Assembly: GCA_910588635.1 (NCBI GenBank)
Contig: CAJUPW010000007.1
Location: forward strand, 36,063-100,062
Origin: an uncultured Oscillospiraceae bacterium
GTDB taxonomy: Bacteria; Bacillota; Clostridia; Oscillospirales; Oscillospiraceae
Length of the DNA: 64,000 nucleotides
Direction: 5' to 3'
Made by a program: the position numbers and the translations under genes. This document shows positions 46,436 to 53,027 of the stretch, piece after piece. The notes under the pieces were generated by a model. It made no database searches, had not been told where the DNA came from, and was given only the letters and a program-made list of their open reading frames with translations. Numbering within the stretch: position 1 is the stretch's first letter; every line of letters starts with the position of its first letter.

Positions 46436-46464
46436 ATTATACCAAAATTCGACAGGGACCGCAA
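46436..46464 (-). promoter_or_regulatory. Promoter of toxin 2
   Basis: On the - strand, TTGCGG (46464-46459), a 17-bp spacer and TATAAT (46441-46436), matching the copy 1 promoter. Confidence 0.82.
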
Positions 46465-46467
46465 CGA

Positions 46468-46496
46468 AAAAGGATGGCTTACTCAGCCATCCTTTT
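46468..46496 (-). terminator. Terminator overlapping the end of the RHH gene
   Basis: An 11-bp stem, AAAAGGATGGC (46468-46478) with GCCATCCTTTT (46486-46496). On the - strand the 5' arm lies in the last codons of the RHH gene and the stop codon is in the loop, a compact arrangement. Confidence 0.85.
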
Positions 46497-46649
46497 CTCA
46501 TACTTTTTCAGCAGGTCCTCCACCGCCTCGTCGATCAGGCGGGATTTTGGCACCCGTGTTTTTTTGGAAAGTGCATCTAAAGGGGCGACCAATTCATTTG
46601 CAAGGGATGTGACTAACCTTTTTCGATTGACATACATCGGGTCTGCCAA
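46479..46649 (-). CDS. Ribbon-helix-helix protein
   Basis: 56 residues if it starts at TTG 46649, which has AGGTGGTG 6 nt upstream; GTG 46661 or the ATG at MYVNRKRLVTSL are alternatives. The sequence VNRKRLVTSLANELVAPLDA, LSKKTRVPKSRLIDEAVEDL and LKKYEKRMAE fits a CopG/RHH regulator. No toxin gene adjoins. Its promoter is divergent from that of the second RHH gene, and palindromic ATAGTTACTAT (46743-46753) lies between. Confidence 0.75.
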   Translation of the reverse strand: MADPMYVNRKRLVTSLANELVAPLDALSKKTRVPKSRLIDEAVEDLLKKYEKRMAE

Positions 46650-46692
46650 AATGGTCACCACCTATACATCACATAGTCACTGAATGGTGTAT

Positions 46693-46763
46693 ATTATATC
46701 AGAAATTTATTCCCATTCAACTACTTACTATCTATTGACCTAATAGTTACTATGTGCTATTAT
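46693..46763. promoter_or_regulatory. Divergent promoters of two RHH genes
   Basis: On the - strand, TTGAAT (46720-46715), 16 bp, TATAAT (46698-46693). On the + strand, TTGACC (46735-46740), 17 bp, TATTAT (46758-46763). The palindrome ATAGTTACTAT (46743-46753) lies in the + spacer and may be an RHH operator. Confidence 0.68.
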
Positions 46764-46779
46764 TAAACGGGGTGATACG

Positions 46780-46935
46780 ATGAAAAAAATAGAAAAGAAA
46801 ATAACCGTCGGAATGTCACAGGAGCTCTACGACGCGCTGAAAAGGCTGGCGGTGGAGGACTGCCGGTCCGTTCCCAGCTATATCCGTCTGGTTCTGCGGG
46901 AGCATATAGGAAGTCTGACGGCGAAATACCATTGA
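46780..46935 (+). CDS. Ribbon-helix-helix protein, 51 residues
   Basis: The product reads MKKIEKKITVGMSQELYDAL, then KRLAVEDCRSVPSYIRLVLR and EHIGSLTAKYH. It is a paralogue of the 17952-18107 gene (same length; both have the SYI-LVLREH core). GGGGTGAT precedes the ATG. The stop codon TGA is inside the -35 box (TTGACA 46932-46937) of the next small RNA, so the two transcription units are packed without a gap. Confidence 0.78.
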   Translation: MKKIEKKITVGMSQELYDALKRLAVEDCRSVPSYIRLVLREHIGSLTAKYH

Positions 46936-46959
46936 CAAGGGGCTGTTATATGCTATAAT
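46932..46959 (+). promoter_or_regulatory. Promoter of the + strand RNA of locus 3
   Basis: TTGACA (46932-46937), a 16-bp spacer and TATAAT (46954-46959). Confidence 0.75.
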
Positions 46960-46965
46960 AAGATA

Positions 46966-47046
46966 AAGGGCGCTGTTGTACAGCAGTCAGCCCTCAAGTA
47001 TCGGTTAAACTATGTTAGCCGTCCGGGGTCGAGCCGGGCGGCTAAC
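46966..47046 (+). ncRNA. Putative antisense RNA of a third convergent toxin locus
   Basis: A predicted transcript of about 80 nt from the promoter at 46932-46959 to a 13-bp hairpin (47014-47026 with 47034-47046, one T-G pair). Its start GGGCGCTGTTGTA recurs, inverted, in the leader of the convergent hydrophobic-peptide mRNA, so both RNAs begin with related sequence. Length and layout equal those of antisense RNAs 1 and 2, but antisense similarity to the peptide start region is weak here. Confidence 0.6.
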
Positions 47047-47137
47047 ACGCGTCTGGGGATGTAAAAATCATCAGCAGCAAAGTGATGATGATACAAATCA
47101 CACAACGCAGGACCTTTGTCCAACGTCCGTTTCCCAA
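47042..47137 (-). CDS. Putative type I toxin-like hydrophobic peptide 3 (31 residues)
   Basis: TTG 47137 to stop 47042, 31 residues: MGNGRWTKVLRCVICIIITL followed by LLMIFTSPDAC. One membrane helix with a basic N-terminus. The strong ribosome site AAAGGGGGTGAT is 5 nt before the TTG. The hairpin of the convergent RNA overlaps its stop. Its sequence is unrelated to peptides 1 and 2, but its length and locus layout are the same. An alternative ATG frame (start 47144) encodes a polar peptide and is less likely. Confidence 0.55.
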   Translation of the reverse strand: MGNGRWTKVLRCVICIIITLLLMIFTSPDAC

Positions 47138-47199
47138 TCCGCATCACCCCCTTTCACAAGGGAGTGGCTAACCGCCATAATACAACAGCGCCTGTCCGT

Positions 47200-47228
47200 A
47201 TTATAGAAGACAGGCACTGTTTTGTCAA
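47200..47228 (-). promoter_or_regulatory. Promoter of peptide 3
   Basis: On the - strand, TTGACA (47228-47223), a 17-bp spacer and TATAAT (47205-47200): a full consensus promoter, just downstream of the pth stop. Confidence 0.8.
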
Positions 47229-47231
47229 TTT

Positions 47232-47825
47232 TTACCCGTTAAACTTTCCCATTCCCCGGTCGATGCCCTCGGCCAGAATGCACTCAATGGCGTCGGCGGC
47301 CCGCCTGACGGCGGCGTCGATGGCCTTTTTGTCCTCCCCCACAAACTTGCCCAGCACCCAGTCGGCCAGATCGTAATCGGGGTGGGGCTTCTCCCCCACT
47401 CCCACCCGCAGACGGGGGAACTGGTCGGTGCCCAGGTGCTGGATAATGCTTTTCAGCCCGTTGTGCCCTCCGGCGGAGCCCTTCATCCGGATGCGCAGCC
47501 GGCCCACGGCCAGGGCGGTGTCGTCAGACACCACCAGCACTCGTTCCGGGGGGATTTTGTAAAAGTCCGCCGCCTGGCGCACCGCCTCCCCGGACAGGTT
47601 CATATAGGTGATGGGCTTCATTACCAGCACCTTTTCCCCGGAAATGGTAAGAATATTGGTCAGCGCCTTGAATTTCAGTCGCTGGAGGGGCTTGTTCTGC
47701 CGCCCGGCCACCTCGTCGGCCACCATAAAGCCCACATTGTGCCGGGTGTTCTCGTACTTGTCTCCAGGGTTGCCCAGGCAGACCAGCAGCCAGCCCACGC
47801 CACCGGCGTCTTTTTTGAAAAACAT
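47232..47825 (-). CDS. pth: Peptidyl-tRNA hydrolase
   Basis: 197 residues. CLGNPGDKYENTRHNVGFMV carries the catalytic His; ITYMNLSGEAV, VLVVSDDTALAVGRLRIR and GSAGGHNGLKSIIQHLGT are the other family blocks. It frees tRNA from dropped-off peptides. An N-terminal MFFKKDAGGVG extension is short. It ends 4 nt before the promoter of locus 3. Confidence 0.95.
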   Translation of the reverse strand: MFFKKDAGGVGWLLVCLGNPGDKYENTRHNVGFMVADEVAGRQNKPLQRLKFKALTNILTISGEKVLVMKPITYMNLSGEAVRQAADFYKIPPERVLVVSDDTALAVGRLRIRMKGSAGGHNGLKSIIQHLGTDQFPRLRVGVGEKPHPDYDLADWVLGKFVGEDKKAIDAAVRRAADAIECILAEGIDRGMGKFNG

Positions 47826-47866
47826 GGTATTTCCTCGCTTTAAAGAGAGGCTTGCCCGCTTTAAGA

Positions 47867-47998
47867 TTATAACCTTTCATATCCATCTTTTAAGTAATCA
47901 GTGTCTGAAGTATTAACCGCAAAAGTTTTAAAATTAGAGCCCAAAATTATCACTGAAACTAAGATTAACCCACAAGATTTTCTAATCATATTCTTCAT
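47867..47998 (-). CDS. Small secreted peptide (43 residues)
   Basis: ATG 47998, stop 47867. Begins MKNMIRKSCGLILVSVIILG (signal-like helix), then SNFKTFAVNTSDTDYLKDGY and ERL. Possible cleavage after TFA. A short or truncated secreted product; the region is AT-rich unlike its neighbours. A weak AAAGG site lies upstream. It may be a remnant of a longer gene. Confidence 0.5.
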   Translation of the reverse strand: MKNMIRKSCGLILVSVIILGSNFKTFAVNTSDTDYLKDGYERL

Positions 47999-48028
47999 TG
48001 CAAACCTGCCTTTCTATACAACACCAAA

Positions 48029-48253
48029 TTAAGACAAAGATTTCCCACAGTAGCTACAGAAAGAAGAAAATGCATCACGGGGACCAAAAGCATGGTGGCA
48101 ATATGGGCACCGATAAAAAAGATGTGCTTGAAACAAAGAAACCGTAATTATCAAAATTCCAAGCGAAAGCAAAAGAGTGCTTTTCTGATAAAATAAAAAT
48201 ACCGAAACGAAAGAACCAAGTATTAAAAGATTTCTACTTGCTTTATAATTCAT
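48029..48253 (-). CDS. Small membrane protein with zinc ribbon
   Basis: 74 residues. Two hydrophobic helices (NLLILGSFVSVFLFYQ; LLLSLGILIITVSLFQAHL) and a C-terminal CPYCHHAFGPRDAFSSFCSYCG with two CxxC pairs. Function unknown. It lies 30 nt upstream of the 43-residue secreted peptide in the same direction, within an AT-rich islet between prs and pth. Confidence 0.65.
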   Translation of the reverse strand: MNYKASRNLLILGSFVSVFLFYQKSTLLLSLGILIITVSLFQAHLFYRCPYCHHAFGPRDAFSSFCSYCGKSLS

Positions 48254-48361
48254 AATATTTTCCTTATATTGTCCGGTTAAAATTCATTAAAATGTATTAT
48301 TATAAATTGCCCATTGGACTCACCACCGATTCCATAAATATTGTATAATTGCTTCTAGCCT

Positions 48362-49345
48362 TTACACAAACAGGGGAGACACGGAGGTCTCCATGTAGAT
48401 GTGGCTGATGGCCTCGGCGAAGAGGTGGGCCACAGAGATGTAGCGGATCTTGCCGCACTGCACGTCGGGCTTGGCGGGGATGGTGTTGAGGAAGACCACC
48501 TCGTCCAGTACGCTGTCCTGAATGCGCTGGATGGCGGGGCCGGACAGGATGCCGTGGGTGGCGCAGGCGGTGACATCCTTGGCGCCGCCGATGTCCACCA
48601 GGGCCTTGGCGGCGTGGCACAGGGAGCCGCCGGTGTCCACCATGTCGTCCAGCAGAATGACCCGCTTGCCCCGCACGTCGCCGATGATGTTCATGACCTC
48701 GGAGGAGTTGGCCTTCTGCCGCCGCTTGTCCACAATGGCCAGGGGCATGTTCAGCTTCTGGGCGAAGGCCCGGGCCCGGGCCACCGAGCCCACGTCGGGG
48801 GAGACCACCATGGTGTCCTCATGGTCGTCCTTGAACTTGCGGTTGAAGTAGTCCACAAAAATGGGGGAACCCAGCATGTTGTCCACGGGGATGTCAAAGA
48901 AGCCCTGAATCTGGTTGGCGTGGAGGTCCATGGTGAGCACCCGGTCGGCGCCGGCGGTGGTGATGAGGTTGGCCACCAGCTTGGCGGAGATGGGGTCCCG
49001 GGGCTTGGTCTTGCGGTCCTGCCGGGCGTAGCCGAAGTAGGGAATGACGGCGGTGATCCGGCCGGCGGAGGCCCGCTTCAGAGCGTCGATGATGATAAGC
49101 AGCTCCATCAGCGAGTCGTTGACGGTGCTCAACTTGCCGTCCTTGACGAAGGAACAGGTGGACTGTATCACGAACACGTCGGAGCCCCGGACGGTCTCAT
49201 AGATGGAGACGAAGTTCTCCCCGTCCGAGAAGCAGCCCACCTCCGAATTGGCCAGAGGGATTCCCAGCTCCTTGCAGATATCTCTGGCCAGAGCGGGGTT
49301 GGAGTTGCCTGTGATGACTTTGATATCCTTCCCATGTGCGATCAT
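48362..49345 (-). CDS. prs: Ribose-phosphate pyrophosphokinase
   Basis: 327 residues. SEVGCFSDGENFVSIYETVR, YFGYARQDRKTKPRDPISAK, DLHANQIQGFFDIPVDNML and the PRPP loop VILLDDMVDTGGSLCHAAKA are diagnostic. It makes PRPP. It lies downstream of the GlmU-type acetyltransferase gene, as prs lies next to glmU in many Firmicutes. Confidence 0.95.
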   Translation of the reverse strand: MIAHGKDIKVITGNSNPALARDICKELGIPLANSEVGCFSDGENFVSIYETVRGSDVFVIQSTCSFVKDGKLSTVNDSLMELLIIIDALKRASAGRITAVIPYFGYARQDRKTKPRDPISAKLVANLITTAGADRVLTMDLHANQIQGFFDIPVDNMLGSPIFVDYFNRKFKDDHEDTMVVSPDVGSVARARAFAQKLNMPLAIVDKRRQKANSSEVMNIIGDVRGKRVILLDDMVDTGGSLCHAAKALVDIGGAKDVTACATHGILSGPAIQRIQDSVLDEVVFLNTIPAKPDVQCGKIRYISVAHLFAEAISHIYMETSVSPLFV

Positions 49346-49434
49346 TTCCTACATCCTCCCATTTTTTGTCGGCCCCGTGGCCGTTTTTTCTCTCGTATCC
49401 CTTCCGTGTGAGGTCGCTTCCTCAGAACCTGTAT

Positions 49435-50118
49435 TCAATTTTTTCCTTTCCGTTTCCGGTTTTCCCCGGCCCAGCCGTCCTTGATCTCCTGGCGGGCCCG
49501 GCCGATGACCAGGGCGTCCTCCGGGACATCCCCCGACACCGTGGTCCCGGCGGCGATAAAGGCGCCGTCCTCCACGGACACCGGGGCGATGAAATTGGTG
49601 TTGCAGCCCACAAAGACATGACTGCCGATGGTGGTGCGGTGCTTTTTGAAGCCGTCGTAGTTGCAGGTGATGGTGCCGCAGCCGAAGTTGCACTCCTCCC
49701 CTACGTCGCTGTCCCCCACATAGGTGAGGTGGGCCATCTTGGTCCCCCGGCCCAGATTGCAGTTCTTCAGCTGAACGAAAGCGCCGATCTTGGATCCCTC
49801 CCCCACCACGCAGCGGGGCCGGATGTGGGTGTAGGGGCCAATCTGGCAGTTCCGCTCAATGAGACTCTCCTCGCACTGGGAGGCGTTGACGGTGCATCCG
49901 TCCTCCACGGTGGAGTCGGAAATCATGGTCTGGGGTCCGATGCAGCAGTTTTCTCCGATGACAGTCCTGCCCCGGAGAATGGTGCCCGGAAGGAGCAGCG
50001 TGCCGGCTCCCACCGTGACGTTGTCCTCCACATAGACGGCCGCGGGGTCCATCATAATGACTCCCGCCGCCAGCAGCTGTTCCCGCTTGGCCTGGAGCGG
50101 GGCGGTATAATCGTTCAT
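49435..50118 (-). CDS. Stand-alone GlmU-type acetyltransferase (left-handed beta-helix) domain
   Basis: 227 residues. The sequence begins at the linker of bifunctional GlmU (GVIMMDPAAVYVEDNVTVGA) and runs through the hexapeptide-repeat domain with the catalytic-His motif KMAHLTYVGDSDVGEE and FGCGTITCNYDGFKKH. The N-terminal uridylyltransferase domain (with GxGTRM) is absent and the gene has its own AGGAGG and ATG. It may acetylate glucosamine-1-phosphate with a separate uridylyltransferase elsewhere. The prs neighbour supports a GlmU origin. Confidence 0.85.
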   Translation of the reverse strand: MNDYTAPLQAKREQLLAAGVIMMDPAAVYVEDNVTVGAGTLLLPGTILRGRTVIGENCCIGPQTMISDSTVEDGCTVNASQCEESLIERNCQIGPYTHIRPRCVVGEGSKIGAFVQLKNCNLGRGTKMAHLTYVGDSDVGEECNFGCGTITCNYDGFKKHRTTIGSHVFVGCNTNFIAPVSVEDGAFIAAGTTVSGDVPEDALVIGRARQEIKDGWAGENRKRKGKN

Positions 50119-50254
50119 AGCGGTCCTCCTGTTTTGAACAATTTGCTTCTTTGCCTATTATAACATAAAATTTGTTCCTTTGCCACTATCAGGAAATTTT
50201 TTTCAAAAAGTTTCAGATGCTGTTTTCGCATCGCAGCCATTCAAAAGCGACAAA

Positions 50255-50290
50255 AACCGCCCCCCTGTTCTCAGAGAGGGCGGCGGTATG
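50255..50290 (-). terminator. Terminator of the HD-protein gene
   Basis: A GC-rich stem (CCGCCCCCCT with AGGGCGGCGG, imperfect) ends on the - strand in GGTTTTTG. Confidence 0.8.
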
Positions 50291-50297
50291 TCTTTTG

Positions 50298-50807
50298 TCA
50301 GCAGGCGGGGATGAGCGGACGCACTCCCAGCCGCTTCCGCAGGCGGGAGGGACGGCAGATGCGTGATACCTCCAGCCCGGCGCAGACGGTGTCCACCAGG
50401 TCCACCATCCAGGCCTCCAGCGACCGGGGCAGAGGACCGCCCAGGGGCCACATGTGGGAGAGAATGATGTTCTTCTCCTTGGGGGTCAGGGCAGTGAGGG
50501 CGGCGGCGTTCCGGGCGGCAAAGCGGGGGTGGTCGAAGCACTGGCTGCCCGGATGGGCGGACTTGTCGTGGGAGTCGTAGAGGTACAGGTCGTGGAGCAG
50601 CGCCCCACGGACGGCGGAGCGCACGTCCAGCCGGAGCAGACGGGCCACCCGATAGGTGGAGAAGGCCACGAACAGGGAGTGATCCAGGGTGGTTACCGGG
50701 CCGTGGTGCTTCCACCGGCCCATCATCCGCACCTGGTCGGAGTCCAGCAGCTCCTTCATCATGCTGACAAACTCCCGCTCCCGCAGCCTGCGCGTTTCAT
50801 AGCTCAT
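50298..50807 (-). CDS. HD-domain phosphohydrolase
   Basis: 169 residues from ATG 50807. HD motifs: THYRH-type HGPVTTLDHSLFVAFSTYRV, ALLHDLYLYDSHDK and ILSHMWPLG. Small HD proteins of this shape hydrolyse phosphate esters of nucleotides or unknown substrates. An ATG at 50840 is in frame but less well placed. Followed by a terminator. Confidence 0.83.
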   Translation of the reverse strand: MSYETRRLREREFVSMMKELLDSDQVRMMGRWKHHGPVTTLDHSLFVAFSTYRVARLLRLDVRSAVRGALLHDLYLYDSHDKSAHPGSQCFDHPRFAARNAAALTALTPKEKNIILSHMWPLGGPLPRSLEAWMVDLVDTVCAGLEVSRICRPSRLRKRLGVRPLIPAC

Positions 50808-50905
50808 CGGAATCATCCCTTTCCGCCCCCTTCGGGGCATTATATTGTTCTGCCCACATGATACACTATCTTGGAGGCGTTGTCATCTGAAAAATTTTTA
50901 CAATT

Positions 50906-52153
50906 TTAGCGGACCTGTCCCGTGCCCTTTACTACAAATTTGTAAGCACACAGCTCTCCAAGGCCCAAAGGCCCCCTTGCGTGCAGCTTTTGGGTGGAGA
51001 TGCCCATCTCGCAGCCAAGGCCGAACTCCCCCCCGTCCGTAAAGCGGGTGGAGGCGTTCCAGTAGACGGCGGCGCTGTCCACCTGGGCCAGAAAGGCCCG
51101 GGCTGTCCCCTCGCTGGCGGTGACGATGGCCTCGGAGTGGCCGGTGGAGTGGGCGGCGATGTGGGCGATGGCCTCCTCCGCGGAGCCAACCACCTTCACG
51201 GCCAGGATGTAGTCCAGAAACTCGGTGTCAAAGTCGGCTTCTCCCGCGGGAACGCCGTCGATAAATTCCGCCGCCTCTGGGTCCAGCCGCAGCTCCACCG
51301 GGTGACCGTACCGGCTGTGCTCCAGCCGCTCCCCCAGCTTGGGCAGAAACGCCCCGGCAATCTCCCGGTGGACCAGACACACCTCGGCGGCGTTGCACAC
51401 GCTGGGCCGGGAGCATTTGGCGTTCTCCATGATATCCAGCGCCATGTCCAGGTCTGCCCAGCGGTCCACATAGACATGGCAGATGCCGGTGCCCGTCTCC
51501 AGCACGGGGACGGCGGCGTTGTCCACGCAGGCCCGGATAAGTCCCGCGCCGCCCCGGGGAATGAGCAGGTCTACCAGCCCCCGGGCGGTCATCAGCTCGC
51601 TGGCCGAGGCCCGGGAGGTGTCCTCCACCAGCTGAAGGGCGTCCCGCGGCAGGCCGGCGGCGGCCATCCCCTCCTTCAGCGCCGCCACAATGGCGGCGGC
51701 GGAGCGGTGGGCCTCCTTCCCTCCCCGCAGCACACAGGCGGAGCCCGCCTTCAGGGCCAGAGCGGCGGCGTCGGAGGTGACGTTGGGCCGGCTCTCGTAG
51801 ATAATGGCGATAACCCCCATGGGCACCGCCGTCTTTTCAATGACCAGTCCGTTGGGCCGCTCCGCGCGGCTGAGAACCGCCCCCGCCGGGTTGGGCAGAG
51901 CGGCCACCTCCCGCAGGCCGGCGGCCATGCCGGCGACCCGCTCAGGGCTTAGGGCCAGCCGGTCCAGCATCACCTCGGAAACCGTCCCCCGGGCCGCCTC
52001 CATGTCCAGAGCGTTGGCCGCCAGAATGTCCGCGCAGTGCTCCTCCAGAGCGCTGGCCATAGCCAGCAGAGCCCGGTTTTTGGTCCCGGTGTCCGCCAGG
52101 GCCATGGCCCCCTTGGCGGCGTTGGCCTTTTGCAGCAGTTCCTGTGTCGTCAT
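50906..52153 (-). CDS. proA: Gamma-glutamyl phosphate reductase
   Basis: 415 residues. SRPNVTSDAAALALKAGSAC, the cysteine region CSRPSVCNAAEVCLVH (catalytic Cys), and ARFTDGGEFGLGCEMGISTQ are typical (with TQKLHARGPLGL at the end). It is step 2 of proline synthesis. proB and proC are about 0.9 and 1.7 kb upstream, separated by an islet. GAGGTG lies before the ATG. Confidence 0.95.
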   Translation of the reverse strand: MTTQELLQKANAAKGAMALADTGTKNRALLAMASALEEHCADILAANALDMEAARGTVSEVMLDRLALSPERVAGMAAGLREVAALPNPAGAVLSRAERPNGLVIEKTAVPMGVIAIIYESRPNVTSDAAALALKAGSACVLRGGKEAHRSAAAIVAALKEGMAAAGLPRDALQLVEDTSRASASELMTARGLVDLLIPRGGAGLIRACVDNAAVPVLETGTGICHVYVDRWADLDMALDIMENAKCSRPSVCNAAEVCLVHREIAGAFLPKLGERLEHSRYGHPVELRLDPEAAEFIDGVPAGEADFDTEFLDYILAVKVVGSAEEAIAHIAAHSTGHSEAIVTASEGTARAFLAQVDSAAVYWNASTRFTDGGEFGLGCEMGISTQKLHARGPLGLGELCAYKFVVKGTGQVR

Positions 52154-52171
52154 AGCAATCGCACCTCAGTT

Positions 52172-52393
52172 TCAATTAGTGGGGATATGGGATATACCAA
52201 GCCCGCCGCCTCCAGCAGCCAGGTGAGGGCCGCCGCCCCATGCTGTCCAGAAAAAAGCAGCAGAACAGCCCCCGCCACTGCCGCAGCGCAGAGCGGCCCC
52301 CAGGGAGCAGAGATTGGCGGGCCCGGGGGTGATGCCCCCCACAAAGCAGTAGAGCAAAAAGCTGGGGATCAATGAGATTGGCATATCGACCAT
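52172..52393 (-). pseudogene. LysE/RhtB family exporter remnant
   Basis: In one frame the start is clear: ISLIPSFLLYCFVGGITPGP, then ANLCSLGAALR, the conserved N-terminal P-G-P-x-N of LysE exporters. The frame then loses sense. A second frame of the same strand continues with LLFSGQHGAAALTWLLEAAG and VYPISPL. The whole is about 70 residues against about 200 for the family, so it is a frameshifted, deleted copy. Confidence 0.75.
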
Positions 52394-52416
52394 CGACCTT
52401 CCGTTTTGGAAAAAGC

Positions 52417-52635
52417 TTATTTTAAAGGGTATGGCGTTGGATTATTGGTGCGCCCCAGAAGATAGTCCACACTGGTTTTGTAGTAATCTGCCAAGCGGCA
52501 CAAAATTTCAGGTGGAATCATGTGATCCCCGCGTTCATAATAAGAATAGGAGCGCTGTGTGATATTGATGGCCTCGCTCAATTCCTTCTGTGTAAGGTCT
52601 CTGTCTTCTCGCATATCCCGCAGTCGCAGATACAT
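52417..52635 (-). CDS. XRE-family regulator
   Basis: 72 residues from ATG 52635 (GGTGAT 4 nt before); the frame opens further up at 52668. HTH: LRDMREDRDLTQKELSEAIN, ITQRSYSYYERGDHMIPPEI, then LADYYKTSVDYLLGRTNNP. It resembles repressors of prophage or small regulatory units. A symmetric pair of inverted repeats stands between it and a divergent small gene. Confidence 0.82.
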   Translation of the reverse strand: MYLRLRDMREDRDLTQKELSEAINITQRSYSYYERGDHMIPPEILCRLADYYKTSVDYLLGRTNNPTPYPLK

Positions 52636-52660
52636 ATCAATCACCAGAGACAGCATATCG

Positions 52661-52702
52661 TAGACCAAAATGTTCTATTGCATTTTAGATTATTTTGGTC
52701 TA
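52661..52702. promoter_or_regulatory. Symmetric operator between XRE gene and divergent small gene
   Basis: A perfect 11-bp inverted repeat, TAGACCAAAAT (52661-52671) and ATTTTGGTCTA (52692-52702), centre to centre 31 bp (about three helix turns). It probably binds the XRE protein and controls both directions. Confidence 0.75.
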
Positions 52703-52724
52703 AAATATTCGTGAGGTGATTATT

Positions 52725-52994
52725 ATGAAGGAACAGGGTGCGCTGCACAGCAGCGAATTAGCGAAGCTGCCCCATGATCCGGGCGACCAAAATGAAGATA
52801 TCTGGCAGCTCACCATGGCGGTCCGCAGTCTGCGGGAACAGATGGAGGAATTTGAAGCGGAGTGTCAAAGAAAAGTCAACGAGCAGCTGTGTACACTGGA
52901 AGGACTGCTGAGATGGTGTGACTGTCTGTTGTACCAAGCCAGCGAACTCTACTGCAAGCGGTCAAAGGAGGGCAAGGATATCCCGCGGAACTGA
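52725..52994 (+). CDS. Small coiled-coil protein, divergent from XRE regulator
   Basis: 89 residues: MKEQGALHSSELAKLPHDPG, DIWQLTMAVRSLREQMEEFE, then AECQRKVNEQLCTLEGLLRW and CDCLLYQASELYCKR. Mostly one helix with heptad character. No known family. ATG 52725 with GAGGTGAT 4 nt before. A perfect terminator overlaps its stop. Confidence 0.68.
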   Translation: MKEQGALHSSELAKLPHDPGDQNEDIWQLTMAVRSLREQMEEFEAECQRKVNEQLCTLEGLLRWCDCLLYQASELYCKRSKEGKDIPRN

Positions 52995-53010
52995 GCTTCC
53001 GCGGGATATC
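52977..53010. terminator. Bidirectional hairpin between the small coiled-coil gene and proB
   Basis: A perfect 14-bp stem, GATATCCCGCGGAA (52977-52990) with TTCCGCGGGATATC (52997-53010), 6-nt loop, between convergent genes. T runs are short. Confidence 0.75.
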
Positions 53011-53027
53011 TGCGGGCGGAATAGCCC

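Noticed and set aside
47042..47144. Polar ATG-started frame (MRIGKRTLDK...) as the product of locus 3
   Set aside because: The ribosome site would abut this ATG, while the TTG at 47137 has proper spacing and yields a 31-residue membrane peptide like those of loci 1 and 2.
52417..52994. XRE regulator plus small gene as a type II toxin-antitoxin pair
   Set aside because: The genes are divergent rather than in one operon and the small coiled-coil protein resembles no toxin family. A regulator with target is the simpler reading.
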